From positions 63,509 to 127,508 of the forward strand of contig JAUJNG010000017.1 of the NCBI GenBank assembly GCA_030448265.1: DNA of 64,000 bases, read 5' to 3'. Below the pieces are notes generated by a model. That model saw only the letters and a program-made list of their open reading frames with translations, ran no database searches and had not been told where the DNA came from. Each line of letters opens with the position of its first letter. Within the stretch, counting starts at the first letter, position 1. Source of the DNA: Abditibacterium sp. (GTDB taxonomy: Bacteria > Armatimonadota > Abditibacteriia > Abditibacteriales > Abditibacteriaceae). Positions 54,900 to 63,017 of the stretch are shown piece by piece. The translations under genes and the position numbers were made by a program.

Positions 54900-56009
54900 A
54901 TGACGACACCACTTAAAATCTGGACCGATTTTAGTTTCGAGAAATGGAGCGGTGGAATGGGTTTAGTCGATCTGCTCATTCCGCTTCGAGGGCAATCTAC
55001 TGTTGAGCAGAATGGGGAGATAAACATCTCCAAGGGACGGTTCGACGAGTATGAAAGGCAGGGACACCAACTTTTTACTCTCACATCACTGGAAGACGCC
55101 GACATCGCGGTTTTTCCCATCGGGTATCCCATGCGCGAACCGGCGCCCGATTTGGCCGCAGCCATTGAAGAATTTTCCGAAACGGTAACCAAAGCCGGTA
55201 AAAAGACGATAGTTTTCGCGGCGGGCGATGAGGATCTCGTCGAGGTCAAAATTCCAGACGCCACCATTTTCCACATTTCTCTTTACGCAACAAAAAGAGG
55301 CAGGCAGCAGTTCTCGTGGCCCCAATTTCATGATGACTTCATCGAGACTCACTGTAACGGCACCGCGAGTTATAGATCCAAGCCACCGGTGCCCACGATT
55401 GGGTTCTGCGGCTATGCGCCTCCCCTCAATCAGAAGTGGAGCAAATTTAAGGTCAAAGAGTCTCTCAGACTTGGTCTCAATTATCTGGGCGTGATGAAAC
55501 GCCAACCCTCGAAATCGGCGCATTCTTACCGCGCGCGCGCTTTGCGAAGTTTGATGAGGCAGGGCAAGGTCAAAACCAATTTCATCATCCGCGAACAGTT
55601 TGCCTTCGCGGGGCCTTATGGCAACCTTCTTCCTGGCGGCACGCAGGAAACAGCCCAGATCTTCAGAAAAGAATATGTAGAAAACATTCTGGACAACGAT
55701 TACAATCTTTGCGCTCGCGGCTTTGCCAACTGTTCACTGCGCCTCTACGAAACTCTGTGTTGCGGTCGCATTCCCGTCTTTATCAACACCAACTGTGTGT
55801 TGCCCTACGACTCGATCATCGATTGGAAAAAGCATGTCGTCTGGATCGAAGAAAGTGACATCTCTCGCATGCCACAACTCATTGAGAAGTTTCACAACTC
55901 ATTAAGCGACGAAGAGTTCGTGGCATTGCAAGCCAGCAACCGCGAGCTTTGGCAGGAGTATCTTTCCCCTGAAGGCTTTTTCAAGAATCTAAGAAGAGTG
56001 GTGGAATGA
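54900..56009 (+). CDS. Exostosin-like (GT47-type) glycosyltransferase
   Basis: A 369-residue protein. 'YNLCARGFANCSLRLYETLCCGRIPVFIN' is the core of exostosin/GT47 proteins (L-C-x-R-G-x-x-x-x-S-x-R-x-x-E-x-L-x-x-G-x-I-P-V); 'PTIGFCGYAPP' marks the start of the donor domain. GT47 enzymes act on uronic or hexosamine polymers. It ends the plus-strand glycan locus; the M48 gene comes from the other side. Start ATG 54900 begins at a weak SD context. Confidence 0.8.
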   Translation: MTTPLKIWTDFSFEKWSGGMGLVDLLIPLRGQSTVEQNGEINISKGRFDEYERQGHQLFTLTSLEDADIAVFPIGYPMREPAPDLAAAIEEFSETVTKAGKKTIVFAAGDEDLVEVKIPDATIFHISLYATKRGRQQFSWPQFHDDFIETHCNGTASYRSKPPVPTIGFCGYAPPLNQKWSKFKVKESLRLGLNYLGVMKRQPSKSAHSYRARALRSLMRQGKVKTNFIIREQFAFAGPYGNLLPGGTQETAQIFRKEYVENILDNDYNLCARGFANCSLRLYETLCCGRIPVFINTNCVLPYDSIIDWKKHVVWIEESDISRMPQLIEKFHNSLSDEEFVALQASNRELWQEYLSPEGFFKNLRRVVE

Positions 56010-56023
56010 AATAAGTGTGTGCT

Positions 56024-56746
56024 TTATTTCGCGCCAAGAGTCGGCAGCAGAGACTGGATCACTTTGACGCGCTTTTTGCCTTCGGGATGGTCGCTCATCC
56101 ATTGGTCGAGGCCCGAAGAGTCGTCTTCTTCAGCCAATCTTTGCAGCACGTTCACCATCGCTTCCGGCTTGAATCCGGCGCGTTTCATGCGAAGCAGGCC
56201 TTCGCGGTCGGCTTCATATTCGTGTTCGCGCGAGTATTTTTTCGTCAGCGTAAAATCCAGAACTCCCAGGCCCTGCGCCAAGATGTTAGGTAGGCCCAAA
56301 AGCACCGAACCCAGCCCCAGAATCGCGCCGCGCTTGCTGGCTTTGGAAGACTGTTTGGCGTAGTGATGGTTTTCGGCGTGGGTGATTTCGTGGGCCAGAA
56401 CTGCCGCCAGTTCATCGTCGCTTTTCACCACTTTACGCAGGCCGGTATAAACGAAAATGTGGCCGCCTGGCAGGGCGAATGCGTTGATCTGCGGCGAATC
56501 GACGACGTGAAAGGTGTAGCGAAATTCCGACTTGGAATGGGCGGCCAGACGCGCACCAATGCGCTGCACCCATTCCTCGACGGGGCCGGAGACAATCGGC
56601 GCGCCCTTTTCGATCTCGGCGGCGGCCTGCTGGCCGATTTTGCGTTCCTTGTCGGGCGAAACTGAAAAGATGCCGGCGTGGGCGGGTGGGGCGGACAGAG
56701 CGAGGCCCGCAGCCAGAGTCAGAGCGAAAAATGGTGATTTTTTCAT
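56024..56746 (-). CDS. Exported M48-family metalloprotease
   Basis: A 240-residue M48 peptidase with signal peptide 1-23. The zinc site is 'LAAVLAHEITHAENHH' (HExxH) and the third ligand Glu is in 'EYEADREGLLRM'. 'NAFALPGGHIFVYTGL' is the family strand. It lacks the long TPR tail of BepA, so it is the minimal type, probably a periplasmic quality-control protease. ATG 56746 is preferred because it opens the signal peptide; an alternative lies 30 nt upstream. Confidence 0.9.
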   Translation of the reverse strand: MKKSPFFALTLAAGLALSAPPAHAGIFSVSPDKERKIGQQAAAEIEKGAPIVSGPVEEWVQRIGARLAAHSKSEFRYTFHVVDSPQINAFALPGGHIFVYTGLRKVVKSDDELAAVLAHEITHAENHHYAKQSSKASKRGAILGLGSVLLGLPNILAQGLGVLDFTLTKKYSREHEYEADREGLLRMKRAGFKPEAMVNVLQRLAEEDDSSGLDQWMSDHPEGKKRVKVIQSLLPTLGAK

Positions 56747-56765
56747 GGCGAAAGAGAAGCGACCT

Positions 56766-57749
56766 TTAGTTAGCACCCTTCAGATTCATTTGCACGGTGC
56801 CAGCGAAATCCATCCACGCCTGGCTGGCGGCGTCTTTGCCGCCTTCGGCGCGCGCATCGACAATTAAATCGGCGCGCACGATCTGGCCCGCCTCGGCATC
56901 GAGCCATACATCGCCCTTGATGTCCTGTTTGCCCTTGCCACGCGGCTTGCCGGCATCTTTGACGTCGGCGGGCGCCAATTGCGCGCTGTCAACCGCCAGA
57001 GTTCCAACCACGCCAACGCGCTGCAAAGTTTTGCCGCCCACGGTTTCGGCGCCTTTGAGCGTCAGATCCCAGGCGCCGAATTGGGTGGGCACCATCTTTT
57101 TAGGGTCGGTCGGCGAAGCAACCGGCCAGGAAATCTCGGCCTTCCATTTTTCGCCGTTTTGCACGTCGCGGCCAGGCCACAAGGTCGGCAGAGCGCGAAT
57201 AATCGAGGCCATCACGAGCGCGCTTCTGTCGATTGCCTGAGCCGCAGCGACGGGCTTGTCTTCTTTTTTAGGCGCTGCGGTCGTTTTGGGTTGCAGATTT
57301 TGCACGCCCAGAACGCGGCCCTGAGACGAAATCCGCAGCGCGGTTTTGGGAGTGAAGAGCGGATTGGTGCCATCGCCGAATTTAATGGGCTGGCCGTTAA
57401 GCGTGACGCGGCTGGTGCCGTTTTGCAGCACAATCTGTCCTTTCTGGCCCAGTGTCTGAGCGCGCAGGTCGAATTGCGGCACGCGCATCGTCACGGTTCC
57501 AACACCCTTTTCGTCCACCGACAGGGTTTGCAGATGGGTTAAGCCGTCGCCGCGAATTTCGATTTCGAGGGGCACACCTGCGAGAGGGAAGTTCGCATTG
57601 GCGGGGGCCTGCACGTTCATGGTGCCGCGCAGGACGGTTTCATACGACAACTGCTGGCCGGCCTTCCATTTCTGCTCCAGCACGACGGCGCGCGCCGGAA
57701 AAAGCGGGCACAAAACGCCCAGTGCAGCGATAAATATAACTTTTTTCAT
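56766..57749 (-). CDS. Exported hypothetical protein, 327 aa
   Basis: A signal peptide (1-21) is followed by an all-beta protein with many alternating short strands ('LSYETVLRGTMNVQAP', 'GVGTVTMRVPQFDLRAQT'). Middle residues 165-185 are a Pro/Lys/Ala linker. The general pattern resembles DUF6263-type periplasmic proteins of Bacteroidota and Planctomycetes, but I do not rely on it. The C-terminal half has 'WDLTLKGAETVGGKTLQRVGV'. The M48 gene follows after 19 nt on the same strand, so both may share a transcript. Confidence 0.6.
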   Translation of the reverse strand: MKKVIFIAALGVLCPLFPARAVVLEQKWKAGQQLSYETVLRGTMNVQAPANANFPLAGVPLEIEIRGDGLTHLQTLSVDEKGVGTVTMRVPQFDLRAQTLGQKGQIVLQNGTSRVTLNGQPIKFGDGTNPLFTPKTALRISSQGRVLGVQNLQPKTTAAPKKEDKPVAAAQAIDRSALVMASIIRALPTLWPGRDVQNGEKWKAEISWPVASPTDPKKMVPTQFGAWDLTLKGAETVGGKTLQRVGVVGTLAVDSAQLAPADVKDAGKPRGKGKQDIKGDVWLDAEAGQIVRADLIVDARAEGGKDAASQAWMDFAGTVQMNLKGAN

Positions 57750-57764
57750 GGTTCTCACAAGGTT

Positions 57765-58409
57765 TTAGTTGACGGATTCGATGAACAAATCCGGTTCGTT
57801 TTCGCGGTTCAGTTCACTTGGTTCCTCGTTGGGAAAAGGACGCAAGGGCGGACGCGGTTGGGGATTCATCACCACTTCCGGTCCCGGAAAAGGACGCAAG
57901 GGCGGACGCGGTTGGGGATTCATCACCACTTCCGGTCCCATTTGATAAAATTCGGTCGCGGCGTGGCGCAGTTCTTCGGCGGTCGAGAAGGGAAACGAAT
58001 AAACCTCGACGCGGACGCCGCGCGCTTTGAGCAGGTTCACCAGGTCAACGAAATCGCCGTCGCCCGACACAATCGCAATCACATCCAAACGGTCGCTCAT
58101 CGCGAGGGCATCGAGCGCCAGACCCATATCCCAATCGCCTTTGGCGGAGCCGTCGGGGCGCTGTTTGAGGTCTTTGACGCGAATTTCATAGCCATTGGAG
58201 CGCAGCATGGTGATGAAGTTGCTCTGGTCGATTTCGGGCGTGCGGATGATATAGGAAATGGCGCGGGTTAGGGGGCGTCCGCGACTGACATAATCGAGCA
58301 GTTGGGTGAAATTAAGTTTCGAGCCATAAAGGTGTTTGGCAGCATAAAACATATTCTGCACATCGATAAAAATGCCGACACGCTGGTCGAAAGGCTGAGT
58401 CTGGGGCAC
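57765..58409 (-). CDS. NYN-domain (LabA/DUF88) protein with duplicated Pro-rich tail
   Basis: A 214-residue NYN protein, a PIN-like RNase fold. 'RVGIFIDVQNMFYAAK' has the first Asp and Asn, 'GDWDMGLALDALAM' the second acidic site and 'AIVSGDGDFVDLVNLLKARG' the third. These bind metal and cut RNA in related proteins. The tail carries two copies of an 18-residue unit starting GPEVVMNPQ, coded by two identical 54-nt direct repeats (57832-57885 and 57886-57939). Confidence 0.88.
   Translation of the reverse strand: MPQTQPFDQRVGIFIDVQNMFYAAKHLYGSKLNFTQLLDYVSRGRPLTRAISYIIRTPEIDQSNFITMLRSNGYEIRVKDLKQRPDGSAKGDWDMGLALDALAMSDRLDVIAIVSGDGDFVDLVNLLKARGVRVEVYSFPFSTAEELRHAATEFYQMGPEVVMNPQPRPPLRPFPGPEVVMNPQPRPPLRPFPNEEPSELNRENEPDLFIESVN
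57832..57939. repeat. Two-copy 54-nt tandem direct repeat in a coding sequence
   Basis: 57832-57885 and 57886-57939 are identical as far as I can see. The unit is a multiple of three and encodes GPEVVMNPQPRPPLRPFP, so a repeat-number change keeps the frame. Recent duplication is likely. Confidence 0.9.
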
Positions 58410-58517
58410 GTAATTTTTTCTCCTGATGCGGGCTTCTAATAAAGCTCCATAACCGTGTCGGCTCCCGACGCTTTGTCACAAAGCAGGTTGCCCGACAAAC
58501 CGACACGAATTGAACCA

Positions 58518-59321
58518 ATGAAAACGTATTGGAAAGTCGCGCTTTTGGGCTGGCAGGATTCGCTCGTTTACCGCTTCAATGCCCTGGTCTGGGTGCTTTA
58601 TGCGGTCGTGCCCTCGCTCACTTTGATGCTGGTGTGGCTCGCCGCCTACGAAGGCCAGCCCAATTCGCGCATCGGCGGCTTCAACCTGAGCGAAATGCTC
58701 ACCTATTATCTGCTGGTGACGGCGCTTTCCGTTGCGATTACGCCTCACCCCGAATGGGACATCGCCAGCGCGATTCGAGACGGCAAAATCACCCCGTTTC
58801 TGCTGCGGCCCGTCGGCTATTTCGGCTACCGATTGGCGTGGGAATCGAGCTATCAAATCGTCAAAACCGCGATGATGCTGCCCGCTTTTGCGCTCATTTG
58901 GTGGTTTTTTCGCGCCTACATTCAAATTCCGCCTTTTGAACCAGTGCGATTCGGATTATTCTTGCTGTCGGCGCTGGGCGCGTATTTGCTGTTGTCGCAG
59001 CTCAAATTTTTGCTGGGCATTTCGGCGTTCTGGCTGCTCGAACCAGGCGGATTGATGGAAATTTGGAACGTCCTCAACGGCCTTTTCGCGGGCCGATTGC
59101 TCCCTTTGCAACTGCTGCCGATGTGGGCGCAGTGGGTCGGAAACGCGCTGCCGTTTTCGATTCTTTACGCGTTTCCGATGCAAATTCTGCTGGGTCGCGC
59201 CACGACTGAAGAGATTTGGTGGGGTTTCGCGCGCCAGGCGATATGGCTGGCGGTTTTGGCGCTTGCGGTGCACTGGGTGTGGCGGCGCGGTTTACTGGCT
59301 TACGAAGCGGTGGGAACTTGA
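58518..59321 (+). CDS. ABC-2 type permease without adjacent ATPase
   Basis: A 267-residue membrane protein with six helices. 'ALLGWQDSLVYRFNALVWVLYAVVPSL' and 'SAIRDGKITPFLLRPVGYFGYRLAWE' match the ABC2_membrane_6 family (D-G-x-I-x-x-x-L-x-R-P). Such permeases work in pairs with an ATPase, often with a second similar permease; neither is next to it here. The metallophosphoesterase follows after 4 nt. ATG 58518 starts the standard N-terminus. Confidence 0.85.
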   Translation: MKTYWKVALLGWQDSLVYRFNALVWVLYAVVPSLTLMLVWLAAYEGQPNSRIGGFNLSEMLTYYLLVTALSVAITPHPEWDIASAIRDGKITPFLLRPVGYFGYRLAWESSYQIVKTAMMLPAFALIWWFFRAYIQIPPFEPVRFGLFLLSALGAYLLLSQLKFLLGISAFWLLEPGGLMEIWNVLNGLFAGRLLPLQLLPMWAQWVGNALPFSILYAFPMQILLGRATTEEIWWGFARQAIWLAVLALAVHWVWRRGLLAYEAVGT

Positions 59322-59325
59322 ATCT

Positions 59326-60084
59326 ATGAAATTTTTAGTAATGTCGGACGCGCACGGCAACAAATTCGGTCTCGAAGCGGTTCTGGAAAGCGGGCGCGAA
59401 TACAATCGCATTATCTGTCTGGGCGACGTTGTAGGCTACGGCGCGCATCCTAACGAATGCTGCGAAATGCTGCGCGAGCGCGAGGCAATTTCGCTGTCGG
59501 GCAACCACGACGCGGCGGCGCTGGGCAAAATCGACATCGAATGGTTCAATCCCATCGCCAAGACCGCGATAATATGGACGCGCGACCAACTGACACCCGA
59601 TAACCGCGCCTGGCTCGACGCCCTTCCCGCCGAGCAGATTTTCGAGGAGTGGGGTTTTCAAATCGTGCACGGCTCGCTGCGTCAGCCCTGGGAGGAATAC
59701 ATCACCGATTATCAAGTCGCTCTCCATTCGTTTGCGCGATTGACCCTGCCGCTTTGCTTTTACGGCCATACACACGTCGCCGACTTTTACTCGCTGCAAC
59801 AATCGGAACAGAATTATCGGCTTCTGGAGCCACCCGTGGAACATTTCGCGTTACCTTTCGGCGACCACATTTCGCTGGAAGAAGAAATTTTTTATTTGGT
59901 CAACCCTGGTTCGTGCGGACAGCCGCGCGACGCCAATCCCCAGGCCAAAGCCGCGATTTTTGATCTTGAAAGCCGCGAAATCGAAGTTTTCGGCGTCGAT
60001 TACGACATCGAAGCGGCGCGCGCCGCGATTATCGAAGCGGGACTTCCCGCGCGTCTGGGCGACAGGCTGCGCGGCGGATATTGA
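59326..60084 (+). CDS. Calcineurin-like metallophosphoesterase
   Basis: A 252-residue phosphoesterase of the YfcE/MJ0936 type. Metal motifs: 'MKFLVMSDAHGNKFGLEAVL' (DxH), 'RIICLGDVVGYGAHPNECC' (GDxxGYG), 'SLSGNHDAAAL' (GNHD), 'IVHGSLRQPWEEY' (His), and 'CFYGHTHVADFY' (GHTH). 'VNPGSCGQPRD' ends the core. Substrates of this type are cyclic nucleotides or small phosphodiesters; the actual one is unknown. Confidence 0.92.
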   Translation: MKFLVMSDAHGNKFGLEAVLESGREYNRIICLGDVVGYGAHPNECCEMLREREAISLSGNHDAAALGKIDIEWFNPIAKTAIIWTRDQLTPDNRAWLDALPAEQIFEEWGFQIVHGSLRQPWEEYITDYQVALHSFARLTLPLCFYGHTHVADFYSLQQSEQNYRLLEPPVEHFALPFGDHISLEEEIFYLVNPGSCGQPRDANPQAKAAIFDLESREIEVFGVDYDIEAARAAIIEAGLPARLGDRLRGGY

Positions 60085-60095
60085 GCTTTAAATGC

Positions 60096-60131
60096 AAAAG
60101 CGCCGCGAAACAATTGTTTCGCGGCGCTTTT
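60096..60131. terminator. Terminator between the phosphoesterase gene and tRNA-His
   Basis: Stem AAAAGCGCCGCGAAAC with GTTTCGCGGCGCTTTT, 4-nt AATT loop. It serves the plus-strand gene and is correctly placed for the minus-strand tRNA too. Confidence 0.9.
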
Positions 60132-60142
60132 TCAATCGACAG

Positions 60143-60217
60143 GGCGAGCGATGGGGATCGAACCCACTACCTCCAGTGCCACAAACTGGCGCTCTAACCA
60201 AATGAGCTACGCCCGCC
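60143..60217 (-). tRNA. tRNA-His (GTG)
   Basis: On the minus strand a complete cloverleaf: acceptor GCGGGCG/CGCTCGC with one G-U, D-stem GCTC/GAGC, anticodon arm CCAGT-TTGTGGC-ACTGG with anticodon GTG, and T arm GTGGG-TTCGATC-CCCAT. An extra 5' G (G-1 at 60217) opposite C73 (60143) is the tRNA-His identity mark. The CCA end is not encoded (the next bases are CT). Confidence 0.95.
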
Positions 60218-60299
60218 GTTTCGCCGCAAGCGACGATTGACTCCCTCAATTTAGCGAAAATCGCGCCTCAGTTCAAGGGCCGACTTCCACCGAGCGCTC

Positions 60300-61097
60300 T
60301 TACGGCCCCGCGACGCGACGCCCACCGCCCACAACCCGCGCGCCGCGAAATTGAGCGGAAAGCCACGCTTTGGCATCGCGTGCCGCATCGCGCGGCGTTT
60401 TGCCATTCGCCGCATTCGCCGCGAGCGCCGAGGCCAGCAAACAGCCCGTGCCGCGCACTTCGTAGCCCTTTTCGCGCCGCGCGCGCAATTCCACCCATTC
60501 CGCGCCATCGAAAAGCAAATCGACGGCGAATTCGGGATCATCCACGTGCCCGCCTTTGAGCAGCACATTTTGGGCGCCGGTGCGCTCGAAAATCAGTCTC
60601 GCGGCGCGCTTCATCTCTTCCAAATCGCCGATTTCGCCCGCCCCAAGTCGGCGCGCTTCGAGCGCGTTGGGTGTCACCACCGTCGCCATGCTCAAAAGTT
60701 GGCTTCCGAGAAGTTCAATTGTTGCTTCATCGTTGAAAATTGGGCCGCTCGTGGGCGCGAAAACCGTGTCGATGACGATGGGAACGGCGCCGCGCAGCGA
60801 TTGGAGACACGCGGCGATGGCTTCGACTGCCAGGGCGTTGGGAATCAGGCCAATTTTGACGGCGGCGGGCGCAATATCTTCCAGGAGCGTTTCGATTTGC
60901 GCCGCGATAACCTGGGGCACAACCGCTTCGATGCTTTTGACACCGCGCGTGTTTTGGGGCACAATCGCGGTGGCGACGGGCAGCGCGAGCGTGCCAAACG
61001 CGGCGCAGGCGCGCGCGTCGGCGAAAAGTCCGGCGCCGCCGCTTGGATCGAGTCCGCCGATGCACAAAACGGTGGGCAGAATGGCGTGGTCTGGCAT
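60300..61097 (-). CDS. thiD: Hydroxymethylpyrimidine/phosphomethylpyrimidine kinase
   Basis: A 265-residue ribokinase-fold enzyme of thiamine biosynthesis, phosphorylating HMP and HMP-P. Motifs: 'VLCIGGLDPSGGAGLFADAR', 'ATAIVPQNTRGVKSI' (T-x-Q-N-T), 'AVKIGLIPN' (usual KIGML; here KIGLI), 'VVTPNALEARRL', 'NVLLKGGH' and the anion hole 'GYEVRGTGCLLASALAANAA' (GTGC). ATG 61097 gives the standard start. The short space to the tRNA (60218-60299) has nothing. No other thiamine gene is close. Confidence 0.92.
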   Translation of the reverse strand: MPDHAILPTVLCIGGLDPSGGAGLFADARACAAFGTLALPVATAIVPQNTRGVKSIEAVVPQVIAAQIETLLEDIAPAAVKIGLIPNALAVEAIAACLQSLRGAVPIVIDTVFAPTSGPIFNDEATIELLGSQLLSMATVVTPNALEARRLGAGEIGDLEEMKRAARLIFERTGAQNVLLKGGHVDDPEFAVDLLFDGAEWVELRARREKGYEVRGTGCLLASALAANAANGKTPRDAARDAKAWLSAQFRGARVVGGGRRVAGP

Positions 61098-61175
61098 GAA
61101 ATTCCCTCTGTCGCGGCGCCGTCGAGAGCCGCTTTCGACTCCTATTTTCCAGTGTAAAGGGTTATCGAGGTTTTT

Positions 61176-62048
61176 ATGTCCCATTCTTTTTCTGCAACCG
61201 AAACCGGCGCTCTGGCGCAGTCCAATCCGATCCGCCGCCGCGTGCTGGTAACCGGCGGCGCGGGTCGAATCGGTTCTTATTTCGCCGAGCATTCGGGTTC
61301 GAAATACGACCTGCGCCTCATGGTGCAGGAAATCGACGATGACGCGCGCGCCGTCGAAAAATACGGCGAAGTCGTGGCCTGCGACCTCGCCGATTTAGAA
61401 AAACTCAAAGAAATCTGTGCCGGAATCGACACCGTTTTGCATCTGGCGGGCAATCCCAGCCCCGCTCAGACCTGGAGCAGCGTCATCGAAAACAACATTA
61501 CCGGCACTTATAACACCTACGTCGCCGCGAAGTCCGCCGGATGCCGCCGCGTCATTTTCGCCTCCTCGATTCACGCGGTTTCGGGCTATCCCAAGGATGT
61601 GCAGGTCAAAACGAGTGAGCCGGTCAATCCTGGCGATCTTTATGGCGTGTCCAAATGCTTCGGCGAGGCCTTAGGGCGCTACATGGCCGAACAGGAAGGG
61701 CTTTCGGTGATCGCGCTTCGCATCGGCGCGTTTCAGCCCCACGCTTCGGCGGAAAAAATGCAGCTCGGCATGATGGACGCCTGGGTTTCGCACCGCGATT
61801 TGAATCAGCTCATCGAAAAGTGCATCGATGCGCAAAACGTCAAATTCGCCATTTTTCACGGCCTATCCGACAACCGTTTCAAGCGCCTCGACATTTCCGA
61901 TGCCCGCGAACTGGTCGGCTACGCGCCGCAGGACGATTTCACGCAGGTCAATCCGCTTGTCAAGGAGTTGAATCTGTCGGAGGAAGTGCAGACTCATTCG
62001 GCGATTCAGGACGGCCAGAAATCGGGCATCCGCGAAGAGGTGAGCTAA
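61176..62048 (+). CDS. NAD-dependent epimerase/dehydratase (uronate dehydrogenase-like SDR)
   Basis: A 290-residue extended SDR. 'RRVLVTGGAGRIGSYFAEH' binds NAD (GxxGxxG), 'LHLAGNPSPAQTWSSVIENN' is the conserved middle, 'IFASSIHAVSGYP' and 'DLYGVSKCFGEALGRY' hold the catalytic Ser and YxxxK. G-G-A-G-R-I-G and S-S-N/I-H-x-x-x-x-Y match uronate dehydrogenase-like proteins, which oxidise galacturonate or glucuronate. The exact substrate is not certain. Confidence 0.85.
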   Translation: MSHSFSATETGALAQSNPIRRRVLVTGGAGRIGSYFAEHSGSKYDLRLMVQEIDDDARAVEKYGEVVACDLADLEKLKEICAGIDTVLHLAGNPSPAQTWSSVIENNITGTYNTYVAAKSAGCRRVIFASSIHAVSGYPKDVQVKTSEPVNPGDLYGVSKCFGEALGRYMAEQEGLSVIALRIGAFQPHASAEKMQLGMMDAWVSHRDLNQLIEKCIDAQNVKFAIFHGLSDNRFKRLDISDARELVGYAPQDDFTQVNPLVKELNLSEEVQTHSAIQDGQKSGIREEVS

Positions 62049-62092
62049 GCGCGGCGGAACGGCGGCGCGATTTTGGGTTCTAAACTCAGTTC

Positions 62093-62542
62093 ATGCCTAA
62101 CGATTCTTCCCCCGAAAAACCGGCCTCGCGCCGCCAATTCCTGCAAGGCGCGGGCGCCGTCGGCGGCGCTTTGATTTTGGGCCGCGCGGCGCCAGCTCAA
62201 ACCGCCCCCAGCCAAAACGCGCCCACCGAAAACGTTTTAAAGCTCGATGAACACCCCGATTTGCAAAAAGTCGGCGGCTTTGAAATCGTCCTCGTTGGCG
62301 CCGAAAAAGTGATCGTGGCGCACACCGAAGCGGGCTTCGTGGCGTGCAGCGCGATTTGCCCGCATAAGGACTGCGAAGTCGAATATCGCGCGTCGGACAA
62401 ACAGTTCGTGTGTCCGTGCCACAACTCGCGCTTCGATGAAAAAGGAAAAGTGCTGCGCGGCCCTGCCAAAACCGATTTAAAGCCGTTCGACGCGGCGGCG
62501 GCGCTGCTCATCAAGCCCGCCCCAGCGCCCAAATCGGCCTGA
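62093..62542 (+). CDS. Tat-exported Rieske [2Fe-2S] protein
   Basis: A 149-residue protein with a twin-arginine signal 'ASRRQFLQGAGAVGGALIL' and a Rieske domain. Cluster motifs: 'CSAICPHKDCEVEYR' (C-x-H with Cys and His of C-P-H) and 'FVCPCHNSRFDEKGKVLRGP' (C-x-x-H with C-P-C-H-x-S). It is similar to small arsenite-oxidase or b6f type subunits but stands alone. It should carry electrons in the periplasm; its partner is not in the window. Confidence 0.9.
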   Translation: MPNDSSPEKPASRRQFLQGAGAVGGALILGRAAPAQTAPSQNAPTENVLKLDEHPDLQKVGGFEIVLVGAEKVIVAHTEAGFVACSAICPHKDCEVEYRASDKQFVCPCHNSRFDEKGKVLRGPAKTDLKPFDAAAALLIKPAPAPKSA

Positions 62543-62621
62543 GCACGGTTTTTTAGTGCTTTTGCCTTGGCACTGTTTCTGCAAAAAATCGTTTATCCCC
62601 TTCAAAGGAGCCGAAAAAACC

Positions 62622-62924
62622 ATGAATAACGAAAATACTCAGGACAATGTGCAGCACGGAATTGACGACAATCCGACCGGCGACGCCGAAAAAGGCGCGG
62701 CGCTGGGCGGACTCGGCGGCGCGGCGGTTGGCGCGGCGGCGGGAAGTTTGGCGGGGCCGGTCGGCACCGTGGTTGGAGCGGTTGTCGGCGGACTGGGCGG
62801 CGCGGGCGCTTCGGGCGCGGCGGTGGCTGCCGTTGACCAGGTGGACAACGACAACACCGTCACCGGCGTCGGCGAAGGCGCGACGACTGATGTCAACCAG
62901 CAGATCGACGACGCGACTCGCTAA
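62622..62924 (+). CDS. Small glycine-zipper protein
   Basis: A 100-residue protein. Residues 24-72 are a Gly/Ala zipper ('ALGGLGGAAVGAAAGSLAGP', then 'VGTVVGAVVGGLGGAGASGA') that is likely to insert into or cover membranes. Both ends are acidic, Asn/Asp-rich. AAAGGAG at 62604-62610 gives a good SD. The next gene is a longer paralogue, so this is a tandem pair. Such proteins resemble stress and desiccation membrane proteins, but no function is known. Confidence 0.75.
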   Translation: MNNENTQDNVQHGIDDNPTGDAEKGAALGGLGGAAVGAAAGSLAGPVGTVVGAVVGGLGGAGASGAAVAAVDQVDNDNTVTGVGEGATTDVNQQIDDATR

Positions 62925-62960
62925 AACGCCGCGCCTGACAGTTTGGGGCGCCAAATCAGC

Positions 62961-62997
62961 AAATGGCCGCACAGGGAGATGTCCTGTGCGGCCATTT
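62961..62997 (+). terminator. Terminator-like hairpin between glycine-zipper genes
   Basis: A 15-bp perfect stem (62961-62975 with 62983-62997), loop 7 nt, without a strong T-run. It lies 20 nt before the second glycine-zipper start and might attenuate read-through. Confidence 0.7.
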
Positions 62998-63017
62998 CAA
63001 CTCAAAAGGACGAAAAG

